A program made the position numbers and the translations under genes. Below are positions 34,143 to 43,993 of a DNA stretch of 64,000 nucleotides, piece by piece. Location: contig NZ_MAEJ01000016.1 in assembly GCF_009933175.1 (NCBI RefSeq), positions 1 to 64,000 on the forward strand. Direction: 5' to 3'. Position 1 is the first letter of the stretch. Each line of letters starts with the position of its first letter. Below the pieces are notes generated by a model. That model made no database searches and was not told the origin of the DNA. It saw only the letters and a list, made by a program, of their open reading frames with translations. Source of the stretch: Candidatus Enterococcus huntleyi. GTDB taxonomy: Bacteria; Bacillota; Bacilli; Lactobacillales; Enterococcaceae.

Positions 34143-35090
34143 CTAAAATAGTGCAGATTCGCTGTCGTAACGACGTGCGATTGCATTGGTAATCATTAAT
34201 AAGACGAAACCAACTACTGATTGATATAACCCAGCAGCTGCGGTCATCCCGAAGTCTCCGGTAGCTGTTAAGCCATTGAAGATATAGGTATCCAAGACCT
34301 GTGTTACTTCATATAAAGATCCTGAATTTCGTGGCACATTATAGAATAGTCCAAAGTCTGCTCTAAAAATATTTCCGACAGCTAGAATTGTTAAAATAGA
34401 CATCAACGGAATCAACTGTGGAATGGTTACATTTTTAATCTGTTGCCATTTCGTTGCACCATCGACCATCGCGGCCTCATAATACGTTGGGTCAATCCCC
34501 ATGACAGAAGCAAAGTAAATGATACTATTGTAGCCAATCCCTTTCCATGTACCAATCAGTACGAGGATGAATGGCCAGAATTTCGGATCATTGTACCAGT
34601 TAATCGCAGTGCCCCCATTTCCAACAATCCAATTGTTTAAAATCCCTCTATCAGGACTCAAGAAGGCATATACGAAATAGCCAATAATAACCCATGATAA
34701 GAAGTAAGGCAGTAACGACATTGTTTGATACACTTTAACCAGACGTTTATTTCGCAACTCACTCATGATTATCGCGAAAACTACAGAAATAATAAGATTC
34801 AGTAAAATGAAGGTTACATTATATAGCACTGTATTTTTCGTGATCAAAAATGCTTGATCAGAAGAGAATAAAAACTTAAAGTTCTCAAAGCCAACCCAAG
34901 GGCTCTCTCTTAAACTTGCTAAAAATCCATCTGGTGAAATGTGGAAATTCTTAAATGCCACCACATTCGCGAATACTGGAATATAGAAGAAGAAAATCAT
35001 CCAAATCATTCCTGGTATCGCCATAAAAATAAGTGCTTTAAACCGCCAGACATTACTAAGAAAACGCCCGATACCCTTTTTCTTATTCAT
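34143..35090 (-). CDS. Sugar ABC transporter permease (LplB-like)
   Basis: Permease of 315 residues from the ATG at 35090, preceded by AAAGGGG and 7 further bases. A longer in-frame start at 35147 lacks a ribosome binding site and overlaps a cre-like element. Six membrane helices; EAA loop YEAAMVDGATKWQQIKNVTIPQ. It is first in the lplBC-lipoprotein-yesLMN operon and pairs with the LplC-like protein to form the pore. Confidence 0.9.
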   Translation of the reverse strand: MNKKKGIGRFLSNVWRFKALIFMAIPGMIWMIFFFYIPVFANVVAFKNFHISPDGFLASLRESPWVGFENFKFLFSSDQAFLITKNTVLYNVTFILLNLIISVVFAIIMSELRNKRLVKVYQTMSLLPYFLSWVIIGYFVYAFLSPDRGILNNWIVGNGGTAINWYNDPKFWPFILVLIGTWKGIGYNSIIYFASVMGIDPTYYEAAMVDGATKWQQIKNVTIPQLIPLMSILTILAVGNIFRADFGLFYNVPRNSGSLYEVTQVLDTYIFNGLTATGDFGMTAAAGLYQSVVGFVLLMITNAIARRYDSESALF

Positions 35091-35132
35091 CATCAAACCC
35101 CTTTCTATAAAGCTAAAAAACTTACACCCATA

Positions 35133-35146
35133 GTTTAGCGCTTTCA
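35133..35146. promoter_or_regulatory. cre-like CcpA site upstream of lplB
   Basis: Minus strand TGAAAGCGCTAAAC matches the cre consensus at 12 of 14 positions, including the TGAAAnCGnT core, about 45 bases before the lplB start. Confidence 0.5.
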
Positions 35147-35147
35147 A

Positions 35148-35391
35148 TCGATAATAAGAATAAACAAAATATAGGTAACTCAGAACAAACTATAGTTTTT
35201 TCACAAAAAAATAGGACAGATCCTGAATTCAGAACTGTCATCGTAAATATTATTTTTTCTCAGTTACAGACCTTGCAGATCATTTGTATAGAAATGATTA
35301 TTTCATGCGACTTTAATTCTTTTAAGCAGCAGTCACTGAGTTTTAGTAGTAGACGAAAAAAGTTTATAGTGCTAGCAGATATATCATACAC
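35148..35391. other. Gap between the transporter operon and the distal end of the CRISPR array
   Basis: No open frame. It includes the lplB promoter region and a nested inverted repeat around CTGAATTCAG (about 35216-35240). No degenerate repeat copy extends beyond the last full CRISPR repeat at 35392. Confidence 0.5.
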
Positions 35392-37383
35392 ATTTCAATC
35401 CACTAGCTCTATACAGAGCTAGACCCGAAACACCTGAAGGCATTGATTACAACGATCCTATTTCAATCCACTAGCTCTATACAGAGCTAGACACTAACTG
35501 ATCTTGAATGGTTATTAGGCGCTGATATTTCAATCCACTAGCTCTATACAGAGCTAGACGGTAACATCCACAAGTTATGCTGATTTGAAGACTAATTTCA
35601 ATCCACTAGCTCTATACAGAGCTAGACCGGACATGAAAGTGCTAAGCCATTTGAAAAACAAATTTCAATCCACTAGCTCTATACAGAGCTAGACCCTTTG
35701 GTGCTATCTACTACTACGGGATTAAAATTATTTCAATCCACTAGCTCTATACAGAGCTAGACTATGGACAAAAGAACAGATAGAAGAATATAAGGAAATT
35801 TCAATCCACTAGCTCTATACAGAGCTAGACGGCTATCAAAGAAAAGAATGCTAAGGCAGAGTATATTTCAATCCACTAGCTCTATACAGAGCTAGACCGA
35901 AACAAATGAGCCGATAATGACTTTTACATTAATTTCAATCCACTAGCTCTATACAGAGCTAGACTCTAATGTGTGGTTGTCTCTTGTAACTTTCCCGCTT
36001 ATTTCAATCCACTAGCTCTATACAGAGCTAGACATACTATTCTGCGGAACAAGTAGAATTGTTTTTAATTTCAATCCACTAGCTCTATACAGAGCTAGAC
36101 ATGATTCTGGAGATGAAAAAGCAAAGCCCTTTATCATTTCAATCCACTAGCTCTATACAGAGCTAGACGCCCAAAACATAAAAAAGGATGAAGGCTAGCA
36201 TAAATTTCAATCCACTAGCTCTATACAGAGCTAGACAAGACACCGATTATTAACCCACAAGTAAGTAGCATTTCAATCCACTAGCTCTATACAGAGCTAG
36301 ACCTTCTTCTATGTCTTCTTCTGTCGCATCATCCGATTTCAATCCACTAGCTCTATACAGAGCTAGACGTTTCAAGCAGAAATTCTTCAAAGTTCCTTCC
36401 AGTACATTTCAATCCACTAGCTCTATACAGAGCTAGACATACAATTCGGCGATGGATCTGCGTGAATGCCGATTTCAATCCACTAGCTCTATACAGAGCT
36501 AGACCAAAAGGCTTGTGCTTTTTTGCTACTCTTCATCCTCATTTCAATCCACTAGCTCTATACAGAGCTAGACGTTAATACAAATCTTGCTTCAAATGAA
36601 ATTAGAATTTCAATCCACTAGCTCTATACAGAGCTAGACAAGTGTTCGGCTCACACCCTCAAGTGGTCCCCTGTATTTCAATCCACTAGCTCTATACAGA
36701 GCTAGACCTTTGTTTTCCAGCCCTCAAATTCATTAGTAGAAGGGATTTCAATCCACTAGCTCTATACAGAGCTAGACGCGTACTACGGCATCTTGCAAAA
36801 TATCGAGTACATTTCAATCCACTAGCTCTATACAGAGCTAGACAGAGCAATTCTAATACTTCTCGTAATTCCGGCTTTAAATTTCAATCCACTAGCTCTA
36901 TACAGAGCTAGACAAAATCGGAAGCCTATTGATCGTATTAAACAGATTATTTCAATCCACTAGCTCTATACAGAGCTAGACGCAGATAAACCTACACGAA
37001 AAACTGATTTTACATTTCAATCCACTAGCTCTATACAGAGCTAGACGACGAGCGACTGAACAATATCACATCATCTGAGATATTTCAATCCACTAGCTCT
37101 ATACAGAGCTAGACAATTGCCGACAAGTATCGTTTTAAAAATCGACGGATTTCAATCCACTAGTTCTATACAGAGCTAGACTGATAGCTGTAGCCCAATT
37201 CGTCAGCAATTTCTTATTTCAATCCACTAGCTCTATACAGAGCTAGACATTAGTACGGCGCGATAGTCGGGATAGTGCTGTAAATTTCAATCCACTAGCT
37301 CTATACAGAGCTAGACTTAGAATCTGAAACTATACGCCCTATCTATTTGAATTTCAATCCACTAGCTCTATACAGAGCTAGAC

Positions 37384-37420
37384 AGTCCTTAGACACGAGC
37401 TAGTTCATGCACTCTTGTAT
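37384..37420 (-). other. Spacer reading VLRHELVHALLY (metallopeptidase-like phage protein)
   Basis: In the plus-strand sense the spacer translates from its second base as VLRHELVHALLY, a HExxH metal-binding motif seen in a phage/ImmA-type protein family in which the next residue is usually Glu. A following GAA would be the sense-strand form of a TTC PAM. Confidence 0.5.
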
Positions 37421-38202
37421 ATTTCAATCCACTAGCTCTATACAGAGCTAGACTCCATAATGGCTTTTAACGGCACGCCCATCTCAGCTAATTTCAATCC
37501 ACTAGCTCTATACAGAGCTAGACATCGTACAACAATGTCAATGCTAGTGCAAATTTATTTCAATCCACTAGCTCTATACAGAGCTAGACGCTATGCAGTA
37601 GTAGAAGAAGGTGTATTATCTTTTATTTCAATCCACTAGCTCTATACAGAGCTAGACCAGGAGCGGTAAAACGTAAATTCAAGATTGATATTGATTTCAA
37701 TCCACTAGCTCTATACAGAGCTAGACATGTATGAGTACATTCTAAGCAAATGGCAATTCGTATTTCAATCCACTAGCTCTATACAGAGCTAGACACAGAC
37801 GACCATGAATATATACATGCACGTAACTATTTCAATCCACTAGCTCTATACAGAGCTAGACATGTTATCAAGCAACGGGCGTGCTATTTGTCTAGCCATT
37901 TCAATCCACTAGCTCTATACAGAGCTAGACCTAAAGCTTGGGTATCTTCATTATCCTCAGATACAATTTCAATCCACTAGCTCTATACAGAGCTAGACAT
38001 ATTGAAAAGGAGTAGAGCGTTATGATTACAGCTATTTCAATCCACTAGCTCTATACAGAGCTAGACGAGTAGTTCAAGATGCCGTATTAAAAAAATATCA
38101 AATTTCAATCCACTAGCTCTATACAGAGCTAGACATATTAAAGAGTTTCTCTTGCCGAACGAAACAGTTATTTCAATCCACTAGCTCTATACAGAGCTAG
38201 AC

Positions 38203-38238
38203 AACGGAGGTGAGATCGTGGCTAAAGGGAAATACCAA
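38203..38238 (-). other. Spacer matching the start of a phage terminase small subunit gene
   Basis: The plus-strand sequence contains a Shine-Dalgarno (GGAGGTGA) followed by GTG and the codons for (M)AKGKYQ. Terminase small subunits of many Firmicutes phages start M-A/P-R/K-G-K-Y-Q-E-W-L, so the next codon is expected to be GAA or GAG (Glu). Confidence 0.55.
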
Positions 38239-40235
38239 ATTTCAATCCACTAGCTCTATACAGAGCTAGACAATTATCGTTCCGAATGGTCCTAATACAG
38301 CTGACATTTCAATCCACTAGCTCTATACAGAGCTAGACACGTTCGTGAATGGCGCTCTCATACAGGTAAATTATTTCAATCCACTAGCTCTATACAGAGC
38401 TAGACACATGGTGGCACAGGCAGCAGACACCGCGGCAACATTTCAATCCACTAGCTCTATACAGAGCTAGACCATGAACTTGCTTCTGCTGCAATTGAAA
38501 TCATGGGAATTTCAATCCACTAGCTCTATACAGAGCTAGACACAGTATTCAATAACTTGTATCTACACACTTCAACTATTTCAATCCACTAGCTCTATAC
38601 AGAGCTAGACACATGTTATCAGAAAAAATTCAAAATATGATTGGTATTTCAATCCACTAGCTCTATACAGAGCTAGACTTAAAACATCCGAGGTAGTTAT
38701 GGTCAAAGTATTATTTCAATCCACTAGCTCTATACAGAGCTAGATAGAAGAAGGATTGAAAATCCTACATACAGCGCATAATTTCAATCCACTAGCTCTA
38801 TACAGAGCTAGACGGGATATTGCCAAAGGATGGAATAATGTGACAATTATTTCAATCCACTAGCTCTATACAGAGCTAGACGGTAGCCAAAAAGGTTAGG
38901 TATATCGATATTTGTAGATTTCAATCCACTAGCTCTATACAGAGCTAGACGAGTTCGAACCAAGAAATTTGGCACATTAAATTTGAATTTCAATCCACTA
39001 GCTCTATACAGAGCTAGACAGGACAACAAACATAACTTTGATGGCAAAGATAAATTTCAATCCACTAGCTCTATACAGAGCTAGACACAGAGCTTTTCAG
39101 AATTATACACTGCACTATTTATTTCAATCCACTAGCTCTATACAGAGCTAGACTATCAATTGTGGCTAGAAAAGACTGGCCAAGTCATTTCAATCCACTA
39201 GCTCTATACAGAGCTAGACAGTATTCAGAGTTGATGAAAATGACGATTTGATTATTTCAATCCACTAGCTCTATACAGAGCTAGACGATTGACGGTTTTT
39301 CCATTGATTTTCAAAGTACCTTATTTCAATCCACTAGCTCTATACAGAGCTAGACTATAATGGCCAAGAAGAAAGTTGAAAAGGTAGAAATTTCAATCCA
39401 CTAGCTCTATACAGAGCTAGACACTCTAAAGTATGTTCTAGCGCTACCATGCTCACAATTTCAATCCACTAGCTCTATACAGAGCTAGACTCTTGTCTGT
39501 GAGTCAATTCATGTATCGCTGTACGATTTCAATCCACTAGCTCTATACAGAGCTAGACGAAACCCTATTCGGCATGAGAGGTAAGCTACTAAAAATTTCA
39601 ATCCACTAGCTCTATACAGAGCTAGACCTTGTTTAACAACAAAAACCAAAAGGAAAGAGGGTATTTCAATCCACTAGCTCTATACAGAGCTAGACAACGA
39701 TTGCAAGGACTCGGAAACGTCCTCAATCATTTCAATCCACTAGCTCTATACAGAGCTAGACCCAGTTGAGCCTTCAAATCGGATGATATCACCCTCAATT
39801 TCAATCCACTAGCTCTATACAGAGCTAGACATAAACAAGGCGAAGCGCTAGTTGCTGTTTTAAAGATTTCAATCCACTAGCTCTATACAGAGCTAGACTT
39901 CATGATTATTCACCTGCTTCGATAACACGTGAATTTCAATCCACTAGCTCTATACAGAGCTAGACCGACGACGATTTACCGTTCTGAGGTGACCAACAAT
40001 ATTTCAATCCACTAGCTCTATACAGAGCTAGACACAATTTGTGTTTGTCAAGGAACAACCAGACGTGATTTCAATCCACTAGCTCTATACAGAGCTAGAC
40101 CAAAACAGTTGTATTCCTACAGGGTGCCTTACGGAATTTCAATCCACTAGCTCTATACAGAGCTAGACCACAGCGTGTGATACACCATCAGGGATAATCC
40201 AAATTTCAATCCACTAGCTCTATACAGAGCTAGAC

Positions 40236-40271
40236 CACCACTTCGTTTTTACCGTTTTGCCGAGGTATGGA
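40236..40271 (-). other. Spacer matching a phage terminase large subunit ATPase motif
   Basis: The minus-strand reading, in frame from the PAM-proximal base, is SIPRQNGKNEVV. PRQNGK is the characteristic phosphate-binding loop of a terminase large subunit family. Confidence 0.6.
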
Positions 40272-40977
40272 ATTTCAATCCACTAGCTCTATACAGAGCT
40301 AGACTAGACCTCAATATTCCTTTTCCAATAACTATTAGTATTTCAATCCACTAGCTCTATACAGAGCTAGACAAACGGCGAGCAAATTGTATTCGATGCA
40401 TATTACATTTCAATCCACTAGCTCTATACAGAGCTAGACAAGCAGATTTAGCTTTTAAACGTTCTTCGTCATTAATTTCAATCCACTAGCTCTATACAGA
40501 GCTAGACACGTTGATTACCTAAAACAAAATAATCTTGAACATATTTCAATCCACTAGCTCTATACAGAGCTAGACTGATAGCGGCAAGACGTTTACTGCC
40601 AATGGCGGGATTTCAATCCACTAGCTCTATACAGAGCTAGACTTGCTAAGTTCTAGGTACAATCCGTTACTCTATATTTCAATCCACTAGCTCTATACAG
40701 AGCTAGACGATAGATAGTTGATAGATAGCTCAGTAATACATAATTTCAATCCACTAGCTCTATACAGAGCTAGACATAAAGCATTCACTTTAAGAGACAA
40801 ATTCTTCGAGATTTCAATCCACTAGCTCTATACAGAGCTAGACAAGTTGATGTACCCAGTGAATACAAAAATAAATTAATTTCAATCCACTAGCTCTATA
40901 CAGAGCTAGACTTCCAGATTTACAGCATTCAACGCCTCTACGGTATTTCAATCCACTAGCTCTATACAGAGCTAGAC

Positions 40978-41143
40978 CGTGATTTTTGCTAAAAAACACG
41001 AATGTACTTTCGAATATCCAGCAAAATCACCTTAAAACATTAATATTTGATTAGAAAAAGTTGCTTTCTAGTCTAAGTATGATCAAAAACCGGTGCGGAT
41101 GCCCCGGTGTTTTCATGTGCACTTCACATCCGCACCACAAATT
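40978..41143 (-). promoter_or_regulatory. CRISPR leader with a perfect 10-base inverted repeat
   Basis: The 166 bases between the cas2 stop and the first repeat should carry the array promoter and the integration signals. GGTGCGGATG (41092-41101) and CATCCGCACC (41127-41136) are perfect inverted repeats around a 25-base interval containing CCCCGG and TGTGCACTTC. As I recall, comparable GTGCGnnn...nnnCGCAC hairpins occur between cas2 and the array in other type I-C loci. Confidence 0.7.
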
Positions 41144-41434
41144 TTAGAATATCAGTGGCTCTTCTACCTTGATTGCTTCTTTTGCACCGATATGCTCTAC
41201 TTTCGTTTTATAGTTATTACCCAAACGATAAATTCGCAAACTATCCTTTTCTTCATCAATTAATTCAATTAATTCTTTCTTTAGTCTCACTAGTTCTGTT
41301 GCATCTACAATACACTCAAAAACGGAGTTTTGAACCCTAACACCATAATCTTGACACTTTTTGGCTACTTTTCTGAGCCGTCGAGTGCCTTTTTCAGAAC
41401 TGGTAGCTACATCATACGTAATCAACACTAGCAT
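41144..41434 (-). CDS. cas2: Cas2, spacer-acquisition protein
   Basis: Small ferredoxin-fold partner of Cas1 in the integration complex; 96 residues. Starts MLVLITYDVATSSEKGTRRL with the conserved Asp after the first strand, and the Cas2 block VQNSVFECIVD. Last gene of the cas operon, 10 bases after cas1, and the gene next to the leader. Confidence 0.96.
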   Translation of the reverse strand: MLVLITYDVATSSEKGTRRLRKVAKKCQDYGVRVQNSVFECIVDATELVRLKKELIELIDEEKDSLRIYRLGNNYKTKVEHIGAKEAIKVEEPLIF

Positions 41435-41444
41435 TTAATTTCTC

Positions 41445-42476
41445 CTATTTCCATAAAAATGGCGGATACCCATCCAAATCTCCACGTAGAAATCGACTAA
41501 GCAGCAAAGCTTGCGCATACGGAACTAAGCCCCACTGTATTTTCTCACCTAGAAAAGGATGTTGAATCTGTTCTTGTTTTTTCTCTTGCCAACTCTGAAA
41601 GAATTTTCTTCTTCCCTCATCGGTTAAAATTACTGCACCATTTTCTTTTTTTATAAAATCTTTGGCAGCTATTTTCTTTTTATTTATCATAGTCAACACA
41701 AACCGGTCAGCAAAAATCCCTCTTAATTCTTCCATTAAGTCTAAAGATAATGATGGTCTTCCTGGACGATCTTGATGCATGAACCCTGAGTATGGATCTA
41801 ACCCAACTGTTTCCAATGCAGCAGAACAATCTTGAGCTAACAGTGTGTATGCAAGTGACAACATCGCATTCACGTTATCTAACGGCGGGCGACGAGTCCT
41901 ACCATAAAATCCAAAATCTTCCTTTTGCTGTAAGATCATTTGATCAAACAATAGAAAGTAACGATTTGCTGCCTGGCCCTCAATCCCTCTTAACGTATCC
42001 AGATCTGTAACTTCGCGAATTCTTTCTATTGTTTGTTTCAGTTCTAGGGAAATCATTTTGAATTGTTCTACATTCACTCTTAACGTCTGTTCCCTAGCCA
42101 CTCGTTCAAGCATCCATCTCTGATTATACAGCTTTCCAATAATAAAATGACGGGCAATTTCGACACTTTTATCCTCATTATCCGATATTCGATACTGTTC
42201 TTTTCTCAAAGCGATATTACCAGTAACCGGTCCCGATAGACGACTGCCAAACTTCCCTGTCCTAGTTAAAAATGTCAAATTGATATTTTTTTCAGCACAT
42301 TTTCTCATTAATGCAGGACTCGTGCCTAGATAGCCTGTCGTCACAATTGCTTCTATGTTATGCAATGGGACTCGTCCTTTAATCTCGTTATCAACTTTAA
42401 CTAAGATATTTTCTCCATCAAGCGCTAGGTAAGTATCCGGATTTGTTATATATATTGTGTTTAGCAGTTTTCTCAA
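41445..42476 (-). CDS. cas1: Cas1 integrase (type I-C)
   Basis: Metal-dependent integrase that inserts new spacers; 343 residues. Active-site Glu in LRGIEGQAANRYF, His in GLDPYSGFMHQDRPGRPSL and acidic residues in LDLMEELR are all present. N-terminal beta domain starts MRKLLNTIYITNPDTYLAL. Its start overlaps the cas4 stop by 4 bases (coupled translation). No sign of decay. Confidence 0.97.
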   Translation of the reverse strand: MRKLLNTIYITNPDTYLALDGENILVKVDNEIKGRVPLHNIEAIVTTGYLGTSPALMRKCAEKNINLTFLTRTGKFGSRLSGPVTGNIALRKEQYRISDNEDKSVEIARHFIIGKLYNQRWMLERVAREQTLRVNVEQFKMISLELKQTIERIREVTDLDTLRGIEGQAANRYFLLFDQMILQQKEDFGFYGRTRRPPLDNVNAMLSLAYTLLAQDCSAALETVGLDPYSGFMHQDRPGRPSLSLDLMEELRGIFADRFVLTMINKKKIAAKDFIKKENGAVILTDEGRRKFFQSWQEKKQEQIQHPFLGEKIQWGLVPYAQALLLSRFLRGDLDGYPPFLWK

Positions 42477-43126
42477 TCCTGTAACCTCCGCTCTAAATAG
42501 CTCTTTACAGTCTGACTATTCATTAACTTAGGCAAGCAAATATTTTGTAAAGAACATTTTTTACAAAAGTTCCCTGTTTTTACTTTAGGCGTATATTTCC
42601 GACCCCAATAACCGTGCATTTCTTCCAAATTTTTCTTTAAATTAGCTCGCAAATCTTCTGTGAACACGATTTTCTCTCTTCTTCTTGTTTCATTGTAATA
42701 GATATACCCCTCCGAGATTTCACAAACCAGCATTTCTTCTAAGCACACTGCTTGAGCTGTAAGTTGTAAAATATCACTAGGTTCTATTTTAGGTTTCCCA
42801 TGTTTGTACTCAATAGGAACAGGAATGAATTTCCCTTCTTCGCCTGCCAATGAAATTCCTTTGAGGTCTTGAACAAACTCAACCACATCGCAAATACCCG
42901 TGATACCAAGAGTTGGTGATTGAACGGGTAGTGCCCGAACAATCACCTTATCCTTTCGCTTTTCACGAATCATAGGCTGATCCGCACGTTCATGCAGATA
43001 TTGACCTTCTAGCGTTAAAACATTTTCATGCCATTGTTGTTCAATATGAATTAACGCCCATTGACGTCTACAAAAAAGAAAATGTTGAATTCCTGAAATC
43101 ATCAAAAAATCTTGTTCATCATACAT
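42473..43126 (-). CDS. cas4: Cas4 exonuclease
   Basis: RecB-type iron-sulfur nuclease that trims prespacers and selects those with a proper PAM; 217 residues. The first cysteine lies in HFLFCRRQWALIHIEQQW and the C-terminal cysteine cluster in CKKCSLQNICLP. Nuclease motifs IEYKHGKP and LTAQAVCLEEML are intact. Placed directly before cas1, as in other type I-C loci where Cas4 works with Cas1-Cas2. Confidence 0.95.
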   Translation of the reverse strand: MYDEQDFLMISGIQHFLFCRRQWALIHIEQQWHENVLTLEGQYLHERADQPMIREKRKDKVIVRALPVQSPTLGITGICDVVEFVQDLKGISLAGEEGKFIPVPIEYKHGKPKIEPSDILQLTAQAVCLEEMLVCEISEGYIYYNETRRREKIVFTEDLRANLKKNLEEMHGYWGRKYTPKVKTGNFCKKCSLQNICLPKLMNSQTVKSYLERRLQD

Positions 43127-43129
43127 AGA

Positions 43130-43993
43130 TTAAAACCCGTCTATCACATTAACATCCAAATATGGAAGAGACTCCTCAATTACTTCATAATCTTCAATTG
43201 ATTTCGGCACATCGACTTCTGCTTTTTTCTGATATTTAACAGAACGATGAACCTTAGCTGATGAATGTTTCCCCATTTTTGTTGGATGCTCCCACCAATA
43301 TATTTTTTCGACACTCATGCTACCATCTGGTCTTGCTGAAGAAGCATCATTTTCAAATAATGTTCGTAAAGCTTCTTTAATTTTTTCCGCATCTGCTGTT
43401 GTGAACCCTGTCTTTTCAGCAAGTTGGACATTGATACTTCCATTAAATATATACAGTCCGAAATCAACAAAATGTTTTGTCCCCATCGTATCAGAACTTT
43501 TTCCGCCACCTTCACTGACTGAGTTCACACTTTTAGTAATTTGCATACTATTAATCGTGATTGGATCAACACTTACCGCTGTTTGAATCGAAACGGGGCC
43601 TCTTACACCCACAGAAAGTTCTAAGCCTTTAAAGGCAAATACTTGACCAAAACTTCTAGTATCAATCCATGTCTCACATGCTAATTCACTAAAACGAGCA
43701 GTATCAGCTTTTTTCTTATCGGAAGAAATTTTCTTCAATTCTTCAATTGAATCCACGCGTTCTTTTAGACTTTTTAATCCATCATCTGCACGGTCATCTG
43801 ATTGAACAAAGATTTTTTCGCCCATGTCTTGTAGACGATTACGAATTTTTCGTTTGATTGCCACGTCAGAAATTTCACCAACTCCATCAAAATTCTGACG
43901 TGGTCTGTTTCCATTTAGAGGATCTCCGTTTGGATTTGCATTTTCGACAGATACTACCACTTTAAAATCAATTTTCTTTTGTAATGTGTTCAT
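43130..43993 (-). CDS. cas7: Cas7 (Csd2), Cascade backbone
   Basis: RAMP-fold subunit that coats the crRNA in the type I-C Cascade; 287 residues. The N-terminal block FKVVVSVENANPNGDPLNGN and the glycine-rich region NSVSEGGGKSSDTMGTKHFV are typical of Csd2. Its start directly follows the cas8c stop, and it is followed 3 bases later by cas4. Confidence 0.95.
   Translation of the reverse strand: MNTLQKKIDFKVVVSVENANPNGDPLNGNRPRQNFDGVGEISDVAIKRKIRNRLQDMGEKIFVQSDDRADDGLKSLKERVDSIEELKKISSDKKKADTARFSELACETWIDTRSFGQVFAFKGLELSVGVRGPVSIQTAVSVDPITINSMQITKSVNSVSEGGGKSSDTMGTKHFVDFGLYIFNGSINVQLAEKTGFTTADAEKIKEALRTLFENDASSARPDGSMSVEKIYWWEHPTKMGKHSSAKVHRSVKYQKKAEVDVPKSIEDYEVIEESLPYLDVNVIDGF

Larger units (their letters stand above)
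35392..40977 (-). CRISPR. Type I-C CRISPR array: 83 repeats of 33 bases, 82 spacers
   Basis: Repeats of 33 bases alternate with spacers of about 32-37 bases (mean close to 34.7). On the minus strand each repeat has a 2-base lead, the perfect stem CTAGCTCT-GTAT-AGAGCTAG and the tail TGGATTGAAAT. The 11-base tail is the expected 5' handle left by Cas5 cleavage in type I-C, so the array is transcribed right to left from the leader next to cas2. First (leader-proximal) repeat 40945-40977; last repeat 35392-35424. Only two repeats differ from consensus: a C to T at 37164 in the stem and a C to T at 38745, the end base. The count was done by eye and may be off by one. Spacers show no obvious duplicate. 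Confidence 0.97.

Noticed and set aside
35093-35147. Longer start for LplB at 35147
   Set aside because: The extra residues cover the promoter/cre region and lack a ribosome binding site.
38847-39047. Open frame of 66 codons with repeated ALYRASGLK
   Set aside because: It is read through CRISPR repeats (the repeat happens to be open in this frame) and has no ribosome binding site; it is not a gene.
35425-40944. Self-targeting spacers
   Set aside because: By eye no spacer matched another part of this window; the rest of the genome cannot be judged here.
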